Shown here in pieces: positions 10,945 to 19,608 of a stretch of 64,000 nt of DNA. The position numbers and the translations under genes were made by a program. The notes under the pieces are model-generated. The model was not told the DNA's origin and searched no databases. It saw only the letters and a program-made list of their open reading frames with translations. The stretch comes from Uranotaenia lowii (taxonomy: Eukaryota > Arthropoda > Insecta > Diptera > Culicidae). The stretch is taken from NCBI RefSeq assembly GCF_029784155.1, contig NC_073692.1:62811676-62875675 (forward strand), given 5' to 3'. The stretch's first letter is position 1, and the number at the start of each line of letters is the position of its first letter.

Positions 10945-12388
10945 CGAGAGAGATAAACACTGAAAGAAGGGGCCAAGTTTGCATCAATTGCTTCAAAAAT
11001 GTCTTAACCATAGGAAGCATTGCACCAACAATACTTCTTATGGATTCAGAAACGTTAAAAAACGTGAAAATTCCATTAAGTATGTCAGAAAACTTGAAAA
11101 GTCCCGGTTGATGAGTTGATTCTGACAAATCCGCATTAGTAACGGGAGCTTTTGAAGTCCCAGCTGCTGTTGAATTATTCTGTGGAGAAAAGGTCGCGCG
11201 GAATCCAGGAGGAACTTGTTTTTTCTTGTCTGTAGCAATCACTTTTTTGGTGATGTTGATTGGAGGGCTGATTGTCGGGATTTTATTCGGAATCTTAGGG
11301 GTCTTAGTAGTTGGTTTTGAACGTTTTCGCGAGTTCGCTACAAAAATAAACGGGTTCTCCTCATCTGTTGTGTCCTCGTTGTCAACTGGCAGCACTGTGA
11401 AAATGTTACTGGACTGCGGTTGGATCGGAGGCGCCGCGCCCTTTACTATGGCGGCATAGGAACGTTTTGACCGTTCCTTCAAAGAGCGCCTTTGACTATC
11501 CCAGCGGCTCTTAAACGCCTCGCACAAGGAGATGTCATGAGGTGAGCCCCCGCAATAGATACATTTCTGTTCTATTGCTGAGCATGCTCCATCCCCATGA
11601 ACCTCCCCGCATTTGGGGCAACGCTTCTTGCTACAACAATGGGAAGCTGTATGCCCCAATTTAATGCAATTTTTGCATTCCATCGGGCGAGGCACGAAGA
11701 GCCGCACAGGAAGCCTCAAAACTCCGTCAATCAAGACGTAGTGAGGGAAGGCGGTACCCGCAAAGGTCACTCGAAATGAAGCTGAAGGCGAGTACTTTTT
11801 AACTCCTTCTACGACGGTGGTAGTATTGAGTTGGCGGCAATCCAAGATTTCGACCGAAGTCGAATCAAGGCTCTTAAATTTACCAACGCCGTGGGATTTA
11901 ACGTACCCAGCCTCCAGACTCATTTCTGAGATCACGCCCTCTATCTCTACGTTTCGAGACGGAATGTAGACGTGGTACTCTAAATTAATGAATTTGCTGG
12001 CAACAATTTCATTAGCGGATTTATGATTGTCCACGACAACGCGCAACTTGTTTGGTCGCACCTTAGTAACGCAGGTTACGGAGGGCCACCTCGCCAGATC
12101 TTTAGTGATCTGCACTACGTTTAGCTGTTTGCCGTTAGCTTTGGGCCGGATGAAAACCACCCATGGCCCAGAAAAAGACGAACCATCTGTGTAGGTTCGG
12201 AGTCGAGGAGCTACACTGTCATCTGTGGGTGATGAAGAATTATTGGACGTACGAGAATGATTAGCACTTGAGGGACCAGCATCGTCTGAATCCTCCAAAT
12301 GCTCTTCATTCTCGTACATGGCTTCCTTTTCGTCCACCGATGACGAGTTTAACCCCCCGCCTTCGTTCATATTTTTGCACGGGAACAC
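10937..12388 (-). CDS. LINE ORF1 protein, CCHC zinc-knuckle nucleic-acid-binding protein
   Basis: 483 residues and uninterrupted. An acidic, serine-rich N-terminus (about 1-65) precedes a region with WVVFIRPK and a conserved 'YHVYIPSRNVEIEGVI' stretch, which I take to be RRM-like. Then come three zinc knuckles at about residues 230-290 (CKNC..H..C, CPKC..H..C, CIYC..H..C) and a Lys/Pro-rich tail. In LINEs this protein coats the RNA and chaperones target-primed reverse transcription. Its homologue lies at 18007-19608. It ends 8 bases inside ORF2 (ATGGCTAA), which suggests termination-reinitiation. Confidence 0.9.
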   Translation of the reverse strand: MFPCKNMNEGGGLNSSSVDEKEAMYENEEHLEDSDDAGPSSANHSRTSNNSSSPTDDSVAPRLRTYTDGSSFSGPWVVFIRPKANGKQLNVVQITKDLARWPSVTCVTKVRPNKLRVVVDNHKSANEIVASKFINLEYHVYIPSRNVEIEGVISEMSLEAGYVKSHGVGKFKSLDSTSVEILDCRQLNTTTVVEGVKKYSPSASFRVTFAGTAFPHYVLIDGVLRLPVRLFVPRPMECKNCIKLGHTASHCCSKKRCPKCGEVHGDGACSAIEQKCIYCGGSPHDISLCEAFKSRWDSQRRSLKERSKRSYAAIVKGAAPPIQPQSSNIFTVLPVDNEDTTDEENPFIFVANSRKRSKPTTKTPKIPNKIPTISPPINITKKVIATDKKKQVPPGFRATFSPQNNSTAAGTSKAPVTNADLSESTHQPGLFKFSDILNGIFTFFNVSESIRSIVGAMLPMVKTFLKQLMQTWPLLSVFISLDG

Positions 12389-12963
12389 GAATGTCGCCCG
12401 TGTTTAAAATATGACCGAAGCAACCAAAATTCAAAATATGTACAGGGAAATAAATAGACGAGAGAATAGTGAAAAAATGAAAAAAGAGACTTACAAAGGT
12501 TCTTGCACTTTTCAATTGCATGTATCTTCTTTTGTTCAGCAACCACGTGGTCCTTGGAAGAAGATGGCGACCAAGTTGAGTCTTTGCTGCTGATGACGCT
12601 CTTGAACGCAAACGACCGATCCACCGAGACGTCCTGTATCCTGCTACCCACGGCAAACAGCACCGGAACCAACGGTAACAGCTCCCACGTTATCCACACT
12701 CGGGTTTGTCGGGGGAACAATTAACACTTCCCCGATGGCGACAACACTCGCACCGATGATGATGGCCAGATAAAACTCACGCCAATTTCAATTTCGTGTC
12801 TCTGGAATTCGGCAAACGATTTGGTCGGTAGAAAAACAAACCACCACGTTCGGACTAACTGCACTGTCCGATTTCACAAAAGCAGCGAGTTATAATAAAA
12901 CACACTCCGATCGAAACGTTGGGAGAACACAACCGTTCAGCTTGAGCGATTGAGTTGGAAATG
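12389..12963 (-). promoter_or_regulatory. 5' UTR and internal promoter region of the minus-strand LINE
   Basis: 575 bases between the inferred element start and ORF1. LINEs of this type use an internal RNA polymerase II promoter starting at base 1. The assignment rests on the target duplication; no promoter motif was confirmed. Confidence 0.5.
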
Positions 12964-13367
12964 GTTTCGGAATTATCACCAAGAAAGTCAAAACGATTTC
13001 CACTACCCGAACACGGCACAAAAATCCGGAACTAGCCGGGTAGCCGGCCCCACGGAACTCAAAACCCGTATTTAACGACCGAAGGATACACGCAGGTTTT
13101 ATTTTTTTTTTTCATGGAGCGCTTCAAAACACGACTGTGTTGCACAAGTAATACTAGACGAATCATTCTAGATATATTGTTGAGTTATTAAATCCACATT
13201 TTTGTCAAGTTTAAAGTCTAAACTTGCGAAAAAATGTCGATTAAATAGAGAAATAAAATCAATATAAAAACCGAGCTATGCGCCTGCAATACCAGAGCAA
13301 AAGGATAGGGTTTGTCAATGTATTTCGTTTAATCCGACGTTTCACTTAGGCCGATGACATAGTGAGA

Positions 13368-13540
13368 GCGATGCGATGCGAATAGGCGAACGCGGCCAAT
13401 GCGAACTCGAGCAGCGGAACAAATTGACATCTGCTTCGCCGCGTTGAGTATGTCAGGTTTAAGCGATTCAAATACATTTTCATCAAATGTGGTTCGCCGC
13501 ATTGAATCGCATTCGCCGGTTCGCATCGCATCGCACTCAC
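13368..13540. repeat. Hairpin-forming inverted repeat, MITE-like
   Basis: The left arm GAGAGCGATGCGATGCGAA (about 13368-13400) is mirrored by TTCGCATCGCATCGCACTC near 13510-13538. Arms are about 30 bases with a few mismatches and a loop of about 100 bases. Confidence 0.6.
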
Positions 13541-14450
13541 GCGGGTTTCTATGGAACATCCGGTTGCATACCATCCGGGCGCAAAGCTCGATTAAAATAT
13601 GGACCTTGCGTGTCAACCTGATAGCTGGGATATTTCTGGAGCCCAGAAACACTAGAATTCGGATAAGCAGGGTTCTACTGTTTATCGTTTCTCCTGACTT
13701 GCTGCATAAATAATTTTAATGTACTCTTTTTGATGTCGCGAACAAACCTCGTGTTTCAGCTCTTCGCAATACAAATCAGCTCGGGCAGGGGGACTATACA
13801 GCTACGTGTGAAGGCAGTTTGAGAAAAAGTAGGCAAGGGGCATGATACTTTGAAATATATAAGGTAGGCCATTCCGCTCTCTTTCAACGTTTTTATCGGT
13901 TAGTTATGGAAAACAACTGGCAAATGTATGGAATTTTTCAAAAAATCACATTTTTCTTAAAATTGACAAGAAATAAAATTATGAGAAAAATATGCACTGA
14001 TGCATTTTAATGCAACAAAGAATATTTAGCTTTTCAACACCGCTAATTGAAATATGCATTGGGCTTTTTCTCGATTTAAAGCTAAAATTTGGTGATATTT
14101 ATGTCTTGTGTGGCCTTTTTCTTTTGTTATTTGGATAAAAATTCAAACAAATTGACTTTCCATCACAGAAATACGAAGTATTTTAGATAGTTTAACATAG
14201 ATAGAAAAAAAATATTACATTGCTTGCTCTCAAAAAAAGAGAGACGACGATGAAAATTACTTTTGAATGCTTATTATTTATGGTTCAGATCCGAAAATCC
14301 AATGCAAAAAATAGTTGCCAATGAGCCTGAAGAATCAATCTTAAATCTGAAGCCCTTTTCAAAAGAATCGAATGGCTATCGACGGAGAATTTAATAATTT
14401 TGATTGATATTTCATATTAAACTGCCATATTTTCATAACTGTTTTTGTTG

Positions 14451-14590
14451 GTATGCAAGCATGCTGTGTACATACATCTGCAATGCATGTTCTATGTATC
14501 AGATACCATGTTGAAAAGAAAAATGTGAAACGCAAGTTTTTCATTTTCCAGGATGCATACAAGTTTTGGCCATGTTGGTGTTAGAAGAAG

Positions 14591-14622
<32 letters not shown>

Positions 14623-14645
14623 TGCAAGCATGCTGTGTACATACA
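14451..14645. repeat. 26-bp direct repeat flanking an AAG microsatellite
   Basis: The 26 bases at 14451-14476 (GTATGCAAGCATGC then TGTGTACATACA) recur at 14620-14645. The second copy directly follows a (AAG)n run at about 14584-14619. Confidence 0.8.
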
Positions 14646-15019
14646 CGGAGCTTTCGAGTGAGGTTCAGCGCAATGGCCTACCTGTTATTTTCCATGTACT
14701 ATGGGCAAGGGGTACCAAAAGTTTCTCAGTGGTAGAGGGTGGAGACAGCACTTTTTGACAGCCAGTTGTTCGCCTACCATGCCTACCATTACGGTTATCT
14801 GTCACAAGATGGTCGATTCCGTGTTTTGTCATTTTGACACACCTGTAGCTGTAGTCGCCCTGAGCTCTTGATAACTTGATTTAGTACATAGTTTAGTACT
14901 AATTTCCCACCATTTTTCAAATTTTAGTACACTATTTGAAATTTGAATTGTGCCATAAAATGCAACGTGGCCAAACGTTTAAAACAATTTAACTAACGAC
15001 CAATTTAACCTCATTTCAG

Positions 15020-15298
15020 CGCTTTCTGGACGACATGCACAAACAGCCGGACGTGTACTTCGTCACTAACCACCAGGCGATCGAGTGGATCCGCAATCCG
15101 ACCCCGCTCAATCAGCTCGCTCATTTCGACCCCTGGAAGTGCAAACCGAAACAGCTGGACCCAAACGAGGTGGCGTGCAATTTGCCGCGCACTTGCAAAC
15201 TGCACAGTCGGGTACTGCAGCAGGACCGATACCTGTTCACCTGTAACGAATGTCCGGCACAGTATCCTTGGATCCGGAACGAGTTTGGCTTAGATTAG
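15020..15298 (+). CDS. Chitin deacetylase-like protein, last coding exon
   Basis: C-terminal 92 residues of a polysaccharide deacetylase-family protein of the insect chitin deacetylase-like group. These are secreted enzymes that modify chitin in cuticle or peritrophic matrix. The exon opens after a TTTCAG acceptor (AG at 15018-15019) and reads RFLDDMHKQPDVYFVTNHQAIEWIRNP and onward, the segment after the catalytic barrel where these proteins carry the VTN.QAI.W..NP motif. A Cys-rich tail follows (PWKC, CNLPRTCKL, FTCNECPAQYPWIRNEFG), then TAG. The catalytic Asp-His-His motifs would lie in earlier exons, which I do not see in the window; the LINE and Copia insertions upstream may lie in its introns. 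The assignment to a CDA subgroup is open. Confidence 0.82.
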   Translation, partial: RFLDDMHKQPDVYFVTNHQAIEWIRNPTPLNQLAHFDPWKCKPKQLDPNEVACNLPRTCKLHSRVLQQDRYLFTCNECPAQYPWIRNEFGLD

Positions 15299-16073
15299 AA
15301 GCGATGGGGAGGGTGCCTCATACTACCCAATTATTCTCGCTTTTTTGCGAGCAATCTGGACAGGAAAAAGTCTCGTTATTTGTCTGTCTTTTTTGTTTTA
15401 AATAGCGTGTAAGCTTCTTAATTTGTTGACATGACTTGTTGCAATATTTAATTTATAATACTTTTTAGGAGAATAGATGAATAGTTCTGTTCATTAGATG
15501 TGTATTTTTAGGTGCCAAAAATCTTTCGAACCTCCCAGAAAGCTGTGAATGCGTATACAGAAGTTGATCAGTTTAGCATATGTAGTTGTTGCAACAGAAA
15601 TTGATCATTTAAATTGTGAAAACCATTGTACAAACGAAATAGATTTTTTTGGCAACATTTTGAATAGCAAAAGGTGATAATTACACAAAATTAAACAATA
15701 GATTAATTTGATGGCATGAAAATTTCAAAAGGCATTTTGAACAAAAATAAATTTGAAAAACAATATCAGCTCATAAAAAATATTTCAAGGTGCTTTTTAA
15801 TTTTGTAATGTCAGTTTTTAAAATGCCAAATCCGAAATCCATAGTTTTCCTAAACATGAACTTAAAGTTGATTGTAACAGTCTGTTAAAGTTAATTACAA
15901 ATTGAAAACAAGCTTTTCTGGAACTAACTTTATGTAGAGAAAACATGTTTAATGATGTTGCAAGGAATTAAACTATGAAAACTTCTTTCAAAACGCTTAC
16001 ATTATTAAAATCTGAATCGATAATTTCACCCTTATTTCGAATCACTAATCGACGAAATTATTTCAGCATAGGC
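15299..16073. other. 3' flank between the convergent chitin deacetylase and LSM7 genes
   Basis: AT-rich 3' UTR and spacer. The two genes converge here. An AATAAA lies near 15747 on the plus strand. No repeat element recognised. Confidence 0.5.
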
Positions 16074-16079
16074 TTTATT
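16074..16079 (-). terminator. LSM7 polyadenylation signal
   Basis: AATAAA on the minus strand, 44 bases past the LSM7 stop codon. Confidence 0.75.
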
Positions 16080-16122
16080 GTTTTATCTTAGAAATAAGGA
16101 AATGCAAACCAAAAACCGCGAG

Positions 16123-16584
16123 TTAACCCTCCTGCGTAATGAATGGATTTTGAATCGATTCCATGCCCTCTTGAGGACAAATTAGTACAACCGATGTCCC
16201 CCGACACACAACCAGGCCCAGATGCCGGGTATCTTCGGCGAGTTTGTAATCGTCCGGATCCCGCTGAAACTCAACGGTATTGTCCAGTACCAGGTTAAGC
16301 AGAGGATCGTACCCTTTCAGGATGCCAGCCGCCTCTCGTCCACCGGAAAACTTGACCCGTATAGTTTTCTCCAGGTATTTGCTGAGGTCCAAAATTGATT
16401 CCTTTCGGCGTTTTTCCTTGTTGTCACCGCCGCCACCACCACCTCCTCCACCGGATCGTTCACCACGATCGCCACCTCCGGCTCCGATTCCTGGTCCAGA
16501 CTGGCCGTTAAGAAAACAGAGGTTTTGTTAGTTTTTTTAAATAGAGATATAAACAATTGAGTGATTTACTTTTTTATCCGCCAT
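16123..16584 (-). CDS. LSM7: U6 snRNA-associated Sm-like protein LSm7
   Basis: LSm7 is one subunit of the heptameric LSm2-8 ring on U6 snRNA (nuclear splicing) and of LSm1-7 (cytoplasmic mRNA decay). Exon 1 is 16584-16570 (ATG GCG GAT AAA AAA, then GTAAAT). Exon 2 is 16500-16123 after a CGGCCAG acceptor. The 69-base intron is phase 0 and the product has 130 residues. Sm fold: RKESILDLSKYLEKTIRVKF, GGREAAGILKGYDPLLNLVLD (Sm1), then EDTRHLGLVVCRGTSVVLIC (Sm2), closing with NPFI. The human protein has about 103 residues; the extra length is a glycine-rich insert, including a run of 8 glycines, between MADKK and KEKRRKES. The acidic or basic ORFs in other frames here are shadows. Confidence 0.96.
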
Positions 16585-16816
16585 TGGCCTGTTTATGATC
16601 TGAAAAAAATGCGGATTCAAGCTACGCAAAACACAAACGTTTCGCACCGGTTTCTATTTTGTTTACAAAACAATCTTTTGTTTGAAATCGAGCCGCCCAC
16701 ACGAAGAATAGCGGAAAAGAGCTTTTTGGTTTTTAAAAACCCATCTGCTTATCGGATGAAAAAAATAAACTTGAATTTGAGTACGCCTTCTACAAAGCCA
16801 CCAAAAAAAATGTTAC

Positions 16817-16861
16817 TTACGTAATATATACATATATACATATATATATACATATACATAA
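16817..16861. repeat. AT/ATAC microsatellite
   Basis: Runs of ATATAC/ATAT immediately left of element A and 230 bases upstream of the LSM7 start. Confidence 0.85.
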
Positions 16862-17039
16862 TTAGCCCGTTTTTATCTCGCTAAATTTGAAATACTCAGA
16901 GCCCGGCTACCTTTTACTCAGACGTCGCCACATGTATGAAGCAGCCGACGGCTGATCTTAATGAACTCAAAAATCAGCGGAAAGATTACTCAGACGACAG
17001 GAAATTCGGCACTCAGAGAACTCGAGTGCTTGAAGGCGA

Positions 17040-17310
17040 CAACTGAGTAAATGTTGATCAGTTTGTGCGAGGCGGTCGGACTTCGTTTGTTTTCATGCAA
17101 CAAAAACAGGAAAATTTACATGGTAAATATTCATTTTAATTCTCTTCAGATTCAGATAACAATTCAATTTTCTTCATATTTCAGGATACTTAGTCGAAGT
17201 TCAAAAGAAAACATCCACCGAAGTGTTGGCCCGGGAGACGAAACCCGACGGGCGAAAACAAAAACCAAAAATTCATATAATTTTTTTTTAAATAAAGGTT
17301 TATGCATATA
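17040..17310 (+). ncRNA. Putative spliced non-coding minigene inside element A
   Basis: An exon ending TTTACATG at 17122 is followed by GTAAATAT. A pyrimidine-rich stretch ends in CAG at 17182-17184, and a second exon runs to AATAAA at 17291. No conserved reading frame spans the join. Transcription is inferred from signals only. Confidence 0.35.
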
Positions 17311-18006
17311 TTTCGACTTTTGTTGTTAATCAAATCGACAAATCATTTTGAGAGCAGAACCTTCGAAGAGATGGACCGCAGAAGCAAATAGTTCTGGTTC
17401 CGAAATTCCTTCTGCAATAGCAAGTGCATTTACTATTTCTAAAAACTCATTGACATTCGTATCGTATCACTCGCCACTGACGGACGTTTTTTTTTCTCTC
17501 GCAAGTGAATCGTGGAAAAAAAGTGTGTGAGAAAGGCTATTTTATTTGCCCAACAAATTCGGTGTTGTGCACCGTGAAGGACGGTTTGTTACGTGTAATC
17601 TGTTACAGAGTAACATATAGTGTTCACGTAAAAGTGCTTTTTTGAGTGCGTGGCATTTCAGCCGATAGACCATCGTCTGCAGAAGGACAATAGAGACGCT
17701 GCTTTTGTTCACAGACAGCAAGGTCAACACAAACGACCGCATTGCTGGATCGCCGGTTTGGTATAGGGTGTATCCCATTTAATTATTTTTTGGTTTTATT
17801 TTTTCCAAAACAATTTTTTTTTTTTTCTCTTCCTCCGTCTGTTTCGCTACTTTTAAACCATGACTATCATCTAGACATAAGTTTTTATTATTCTTTTTTA
17901 TTGTACATATATACCTATATACATATTTTTTTTTTCTTTCTTCTTTGAGTTTTTTTTACTATTTTATTCAACACTATTAAGGTATTGTTCTCCACGTTAG
18001 CCCGGT

Positions 18007-19608
18007 ATGTCGGAAAGCAACCGACTATCGGATGACGACGGCGAGGACGATGAGAGCCCACATCGGGAAGAAATCCCTTCCGAGGAGTCTAAAAATACCC
18101 CCATCCAACCGATGTACTTATCGGACACGGAAGATTCCCCCTCCCCCGCTCCCAATCCAATTCAACAACCCTTTAGATTCGGCAATTCCCTCTCAACGTC
18201 TGAAACTCTTTCCCAAAAATCAAACCAGGCTAATCCCTCCTTAGAAAATGATTCAATGTTGCCGAAATCTGCTCCTCGCCGTCGGGTTTACCAAAATGAA
18301 TCGACGGGACCCTGGGTAGTGTACTTCCGGTCCAAATCGAAACCTCTAAACACAATTTCAATTTCCCGAACCCTCGACCGATCGTACTCTTCCGTAGTCA
18401 GCTACCAGCCGATGAGTCGGAACAAAATGCGCGTTGTTGTTGGTAGCTTGAAGGAAGCAAACGCCATTGCTTGTGACGAGAGGTTTACGATCGAGTACCG
18501 CGTTTACGTTCCCGCTCGTGACGTGGAAATCGACGGAGTGGTAACCGAAAAGGGCTTGACCGTCGATGACCTAATGGAATCAGGGGTTGGCCGATTCAAG
18601 GATCCTGCTCTTCCAACGGTCAAGGTGTTGGACGCACGTCAACTAAAATCAGCATCTGGCGAGGGGGAAGAACGGACATTTTCCCTGTCGAGCTCTTTTC
18701 GGGTTACCTTTTCCGGCACTGCACTTCCTGATTACGTTGCGATCGGGAAGGTTCGTCTACCTGTGAGACTTTATGTGCCTTCGGTCATGTTCTGCCAGAA
18801 TTGCAAGCAGTTGGATCATACGGCCGCCTACTGCTGCAATCAGGCACGCTGCTCTAAGTGCGGGGAGAAGCATGAGGAAGCTTCGTGTACAATACAAGCA
18901 GCAAGCAGGTGCTTGTATTGCACTGGTGAAGCCTCTCATGCTCTCTCGGCGTGTCCGAAGTACATATCGCGCCGGGAAAAAATCAAGACTTCTTTGAAAA
19001 ATCGTGTTAAAATGTCCTATAGAGACATGGTTCTGAAGTCTTTGCCAATCGTCTCAGAGAACCAGTTTGACCTTCTAAGTGACTATGAATCCGAAGGGGA
19101 GGATCCATGTGAAGGAACATCAACTGGGCCATTTTCAAAAAATAATGTTTCACAGGCTCCAAAAAGGAAACGCATCACTAAAACACAAACCAGAGTAGCT
19201 GCCAGCAAACTTAATACTAAAAGAAGTCCTCAGAGTGGAAATAGTAATTCTAACCCTCCTATTCAAAGTCCTCCGGGTTTTAATCCGTCCCCGAAGGATT
19301 TTCCTCCACTTTCTGGGAAGTCGAAACCCCAGGCTTTCCTTCAAGATCCAGGCCCATCAGTAGCTAACAGGAATGCAACAATTCCCAGAGAAACTGCATC
19401 TCATCCATCGTCAAATGGTTTTCCCAGCTTTTCGGCTGATGGTAAGATGAAATTCTCGGAAATTGTTGCGTTCATCCTAGACTTTTTCAGTGTACCAGCA
19501 GGATGGAGGACAATGATTAATATGTTTGTTCCCCTTTTGAGAGAGTTCTTGAAAAAGAAAGCTCTCACTATGACCCTCATCGCAGAAGCAATTTCTTTCG
19601 ATGGATAA
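18007..19608 (+). CDS. LINE ORF1 protein, three CCHC knuckles
   Basis: 533 residues, intact. Acidic N-terminus (SDDDGEDDE), a WVVYFRSKSKPLN start of the putative RRM-like region, the conserved YRVYVPARDVEIDGVV stretch, and three knuckles at about residues 258-315 (CQNC..H..C, CSKC..H..C, CLYC..H..C). A basic, Pro-rich tail ends with a hydrophobic segment (FSEIVAFILDFF) also seen in the minus-strand relative. It binds LINE RNA. The stop lies 8 bases into ORF2. Confidence 0.92.
   Translation: MSESNRLSDDDGEDDESPHREEIPSEESKNTPIQPMYLSDTEDSPSPAPNPIQQPFRFGNSLSTSETLSQKSNQANPSLENDSMLPKSAPRRRVYQNESTGPWVVYFRSKSKPLNTISISRTLDRSYSSVVSYQPMSRNKMRVVVGSLKEANAIACDERFTIEYRVYVPARDVEIDGVVTEKGLTVDDLMESGVGRFKDPALPTVKVLDARQLKSASGEGEERTFSLSSSFRVTFSGTALPDYVAIGKVRLPVRLYVPSVMFCQNCKQLDHTAAYCCNQARCSKCGEKHEEASCTIQAASRCLYCTGEASHALSACPKYISRREKIKTSLKNRVKMSYRDMVLKSLPIVSENQFDLLSDYESEGEDPCEGTSTGPFSKNNVSQAPKRKRITKTQTRVAASKLNTKRSPQSGNSNSNPPIQSPPGFNPSPKDFPPLSGKSKPQAFLQDPGPSVANRNATIPRETASHPSSNGFPSFSADGKMKFSEIVAFILDFFSVPAGWRTMINMFVPLLREFLKKKALTMTLIAEAISFDG

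Larger units (their letters stand above)
7104..12963 (-). mobile_element. I-like non-LTR retrotransposon, near full length
   Basis: 5.86 kb with 5' UTR, ORF1 (CCHC protein), ORF2 (endonuclease, reverse transcriptase, RNase H) and a 20-base poly(A) tail (poly T at 7104-7123). GTTTCGGAA(TT) occurs at 7095-7105 and 12964-12974 and fits a 9-11 bp target duplication, giving full-length boundaries. The inferred 5' end CATTT agrees with the CATTT start of the plus-strand relative at 17344. RNase H plus an apurinic-type endonuclease places it near the I/Loa group rather than Jockey; the exact clade was not determined. Confidence 0.9.
12975..15019. other. Intergenic or intronic DNA upstream of the chitin deacetylase exon
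   Basis: No exon recognised. It contains a hairpin element (about 13368-13540), a pogo-like terminus (about 13655-13680), an AAG microsatellite and a 26-bp direct repeat. If the chitin deacetylase gene continues upstream, this is its last intron. Confidence 0.5.

Noticed and set aside
16280..16556. Pro-rich plus-strand and Val-rich minus-strand frames over LSM7
   Set aside because: They are shadows of the Gly-codon run in LSM7 exon 2.
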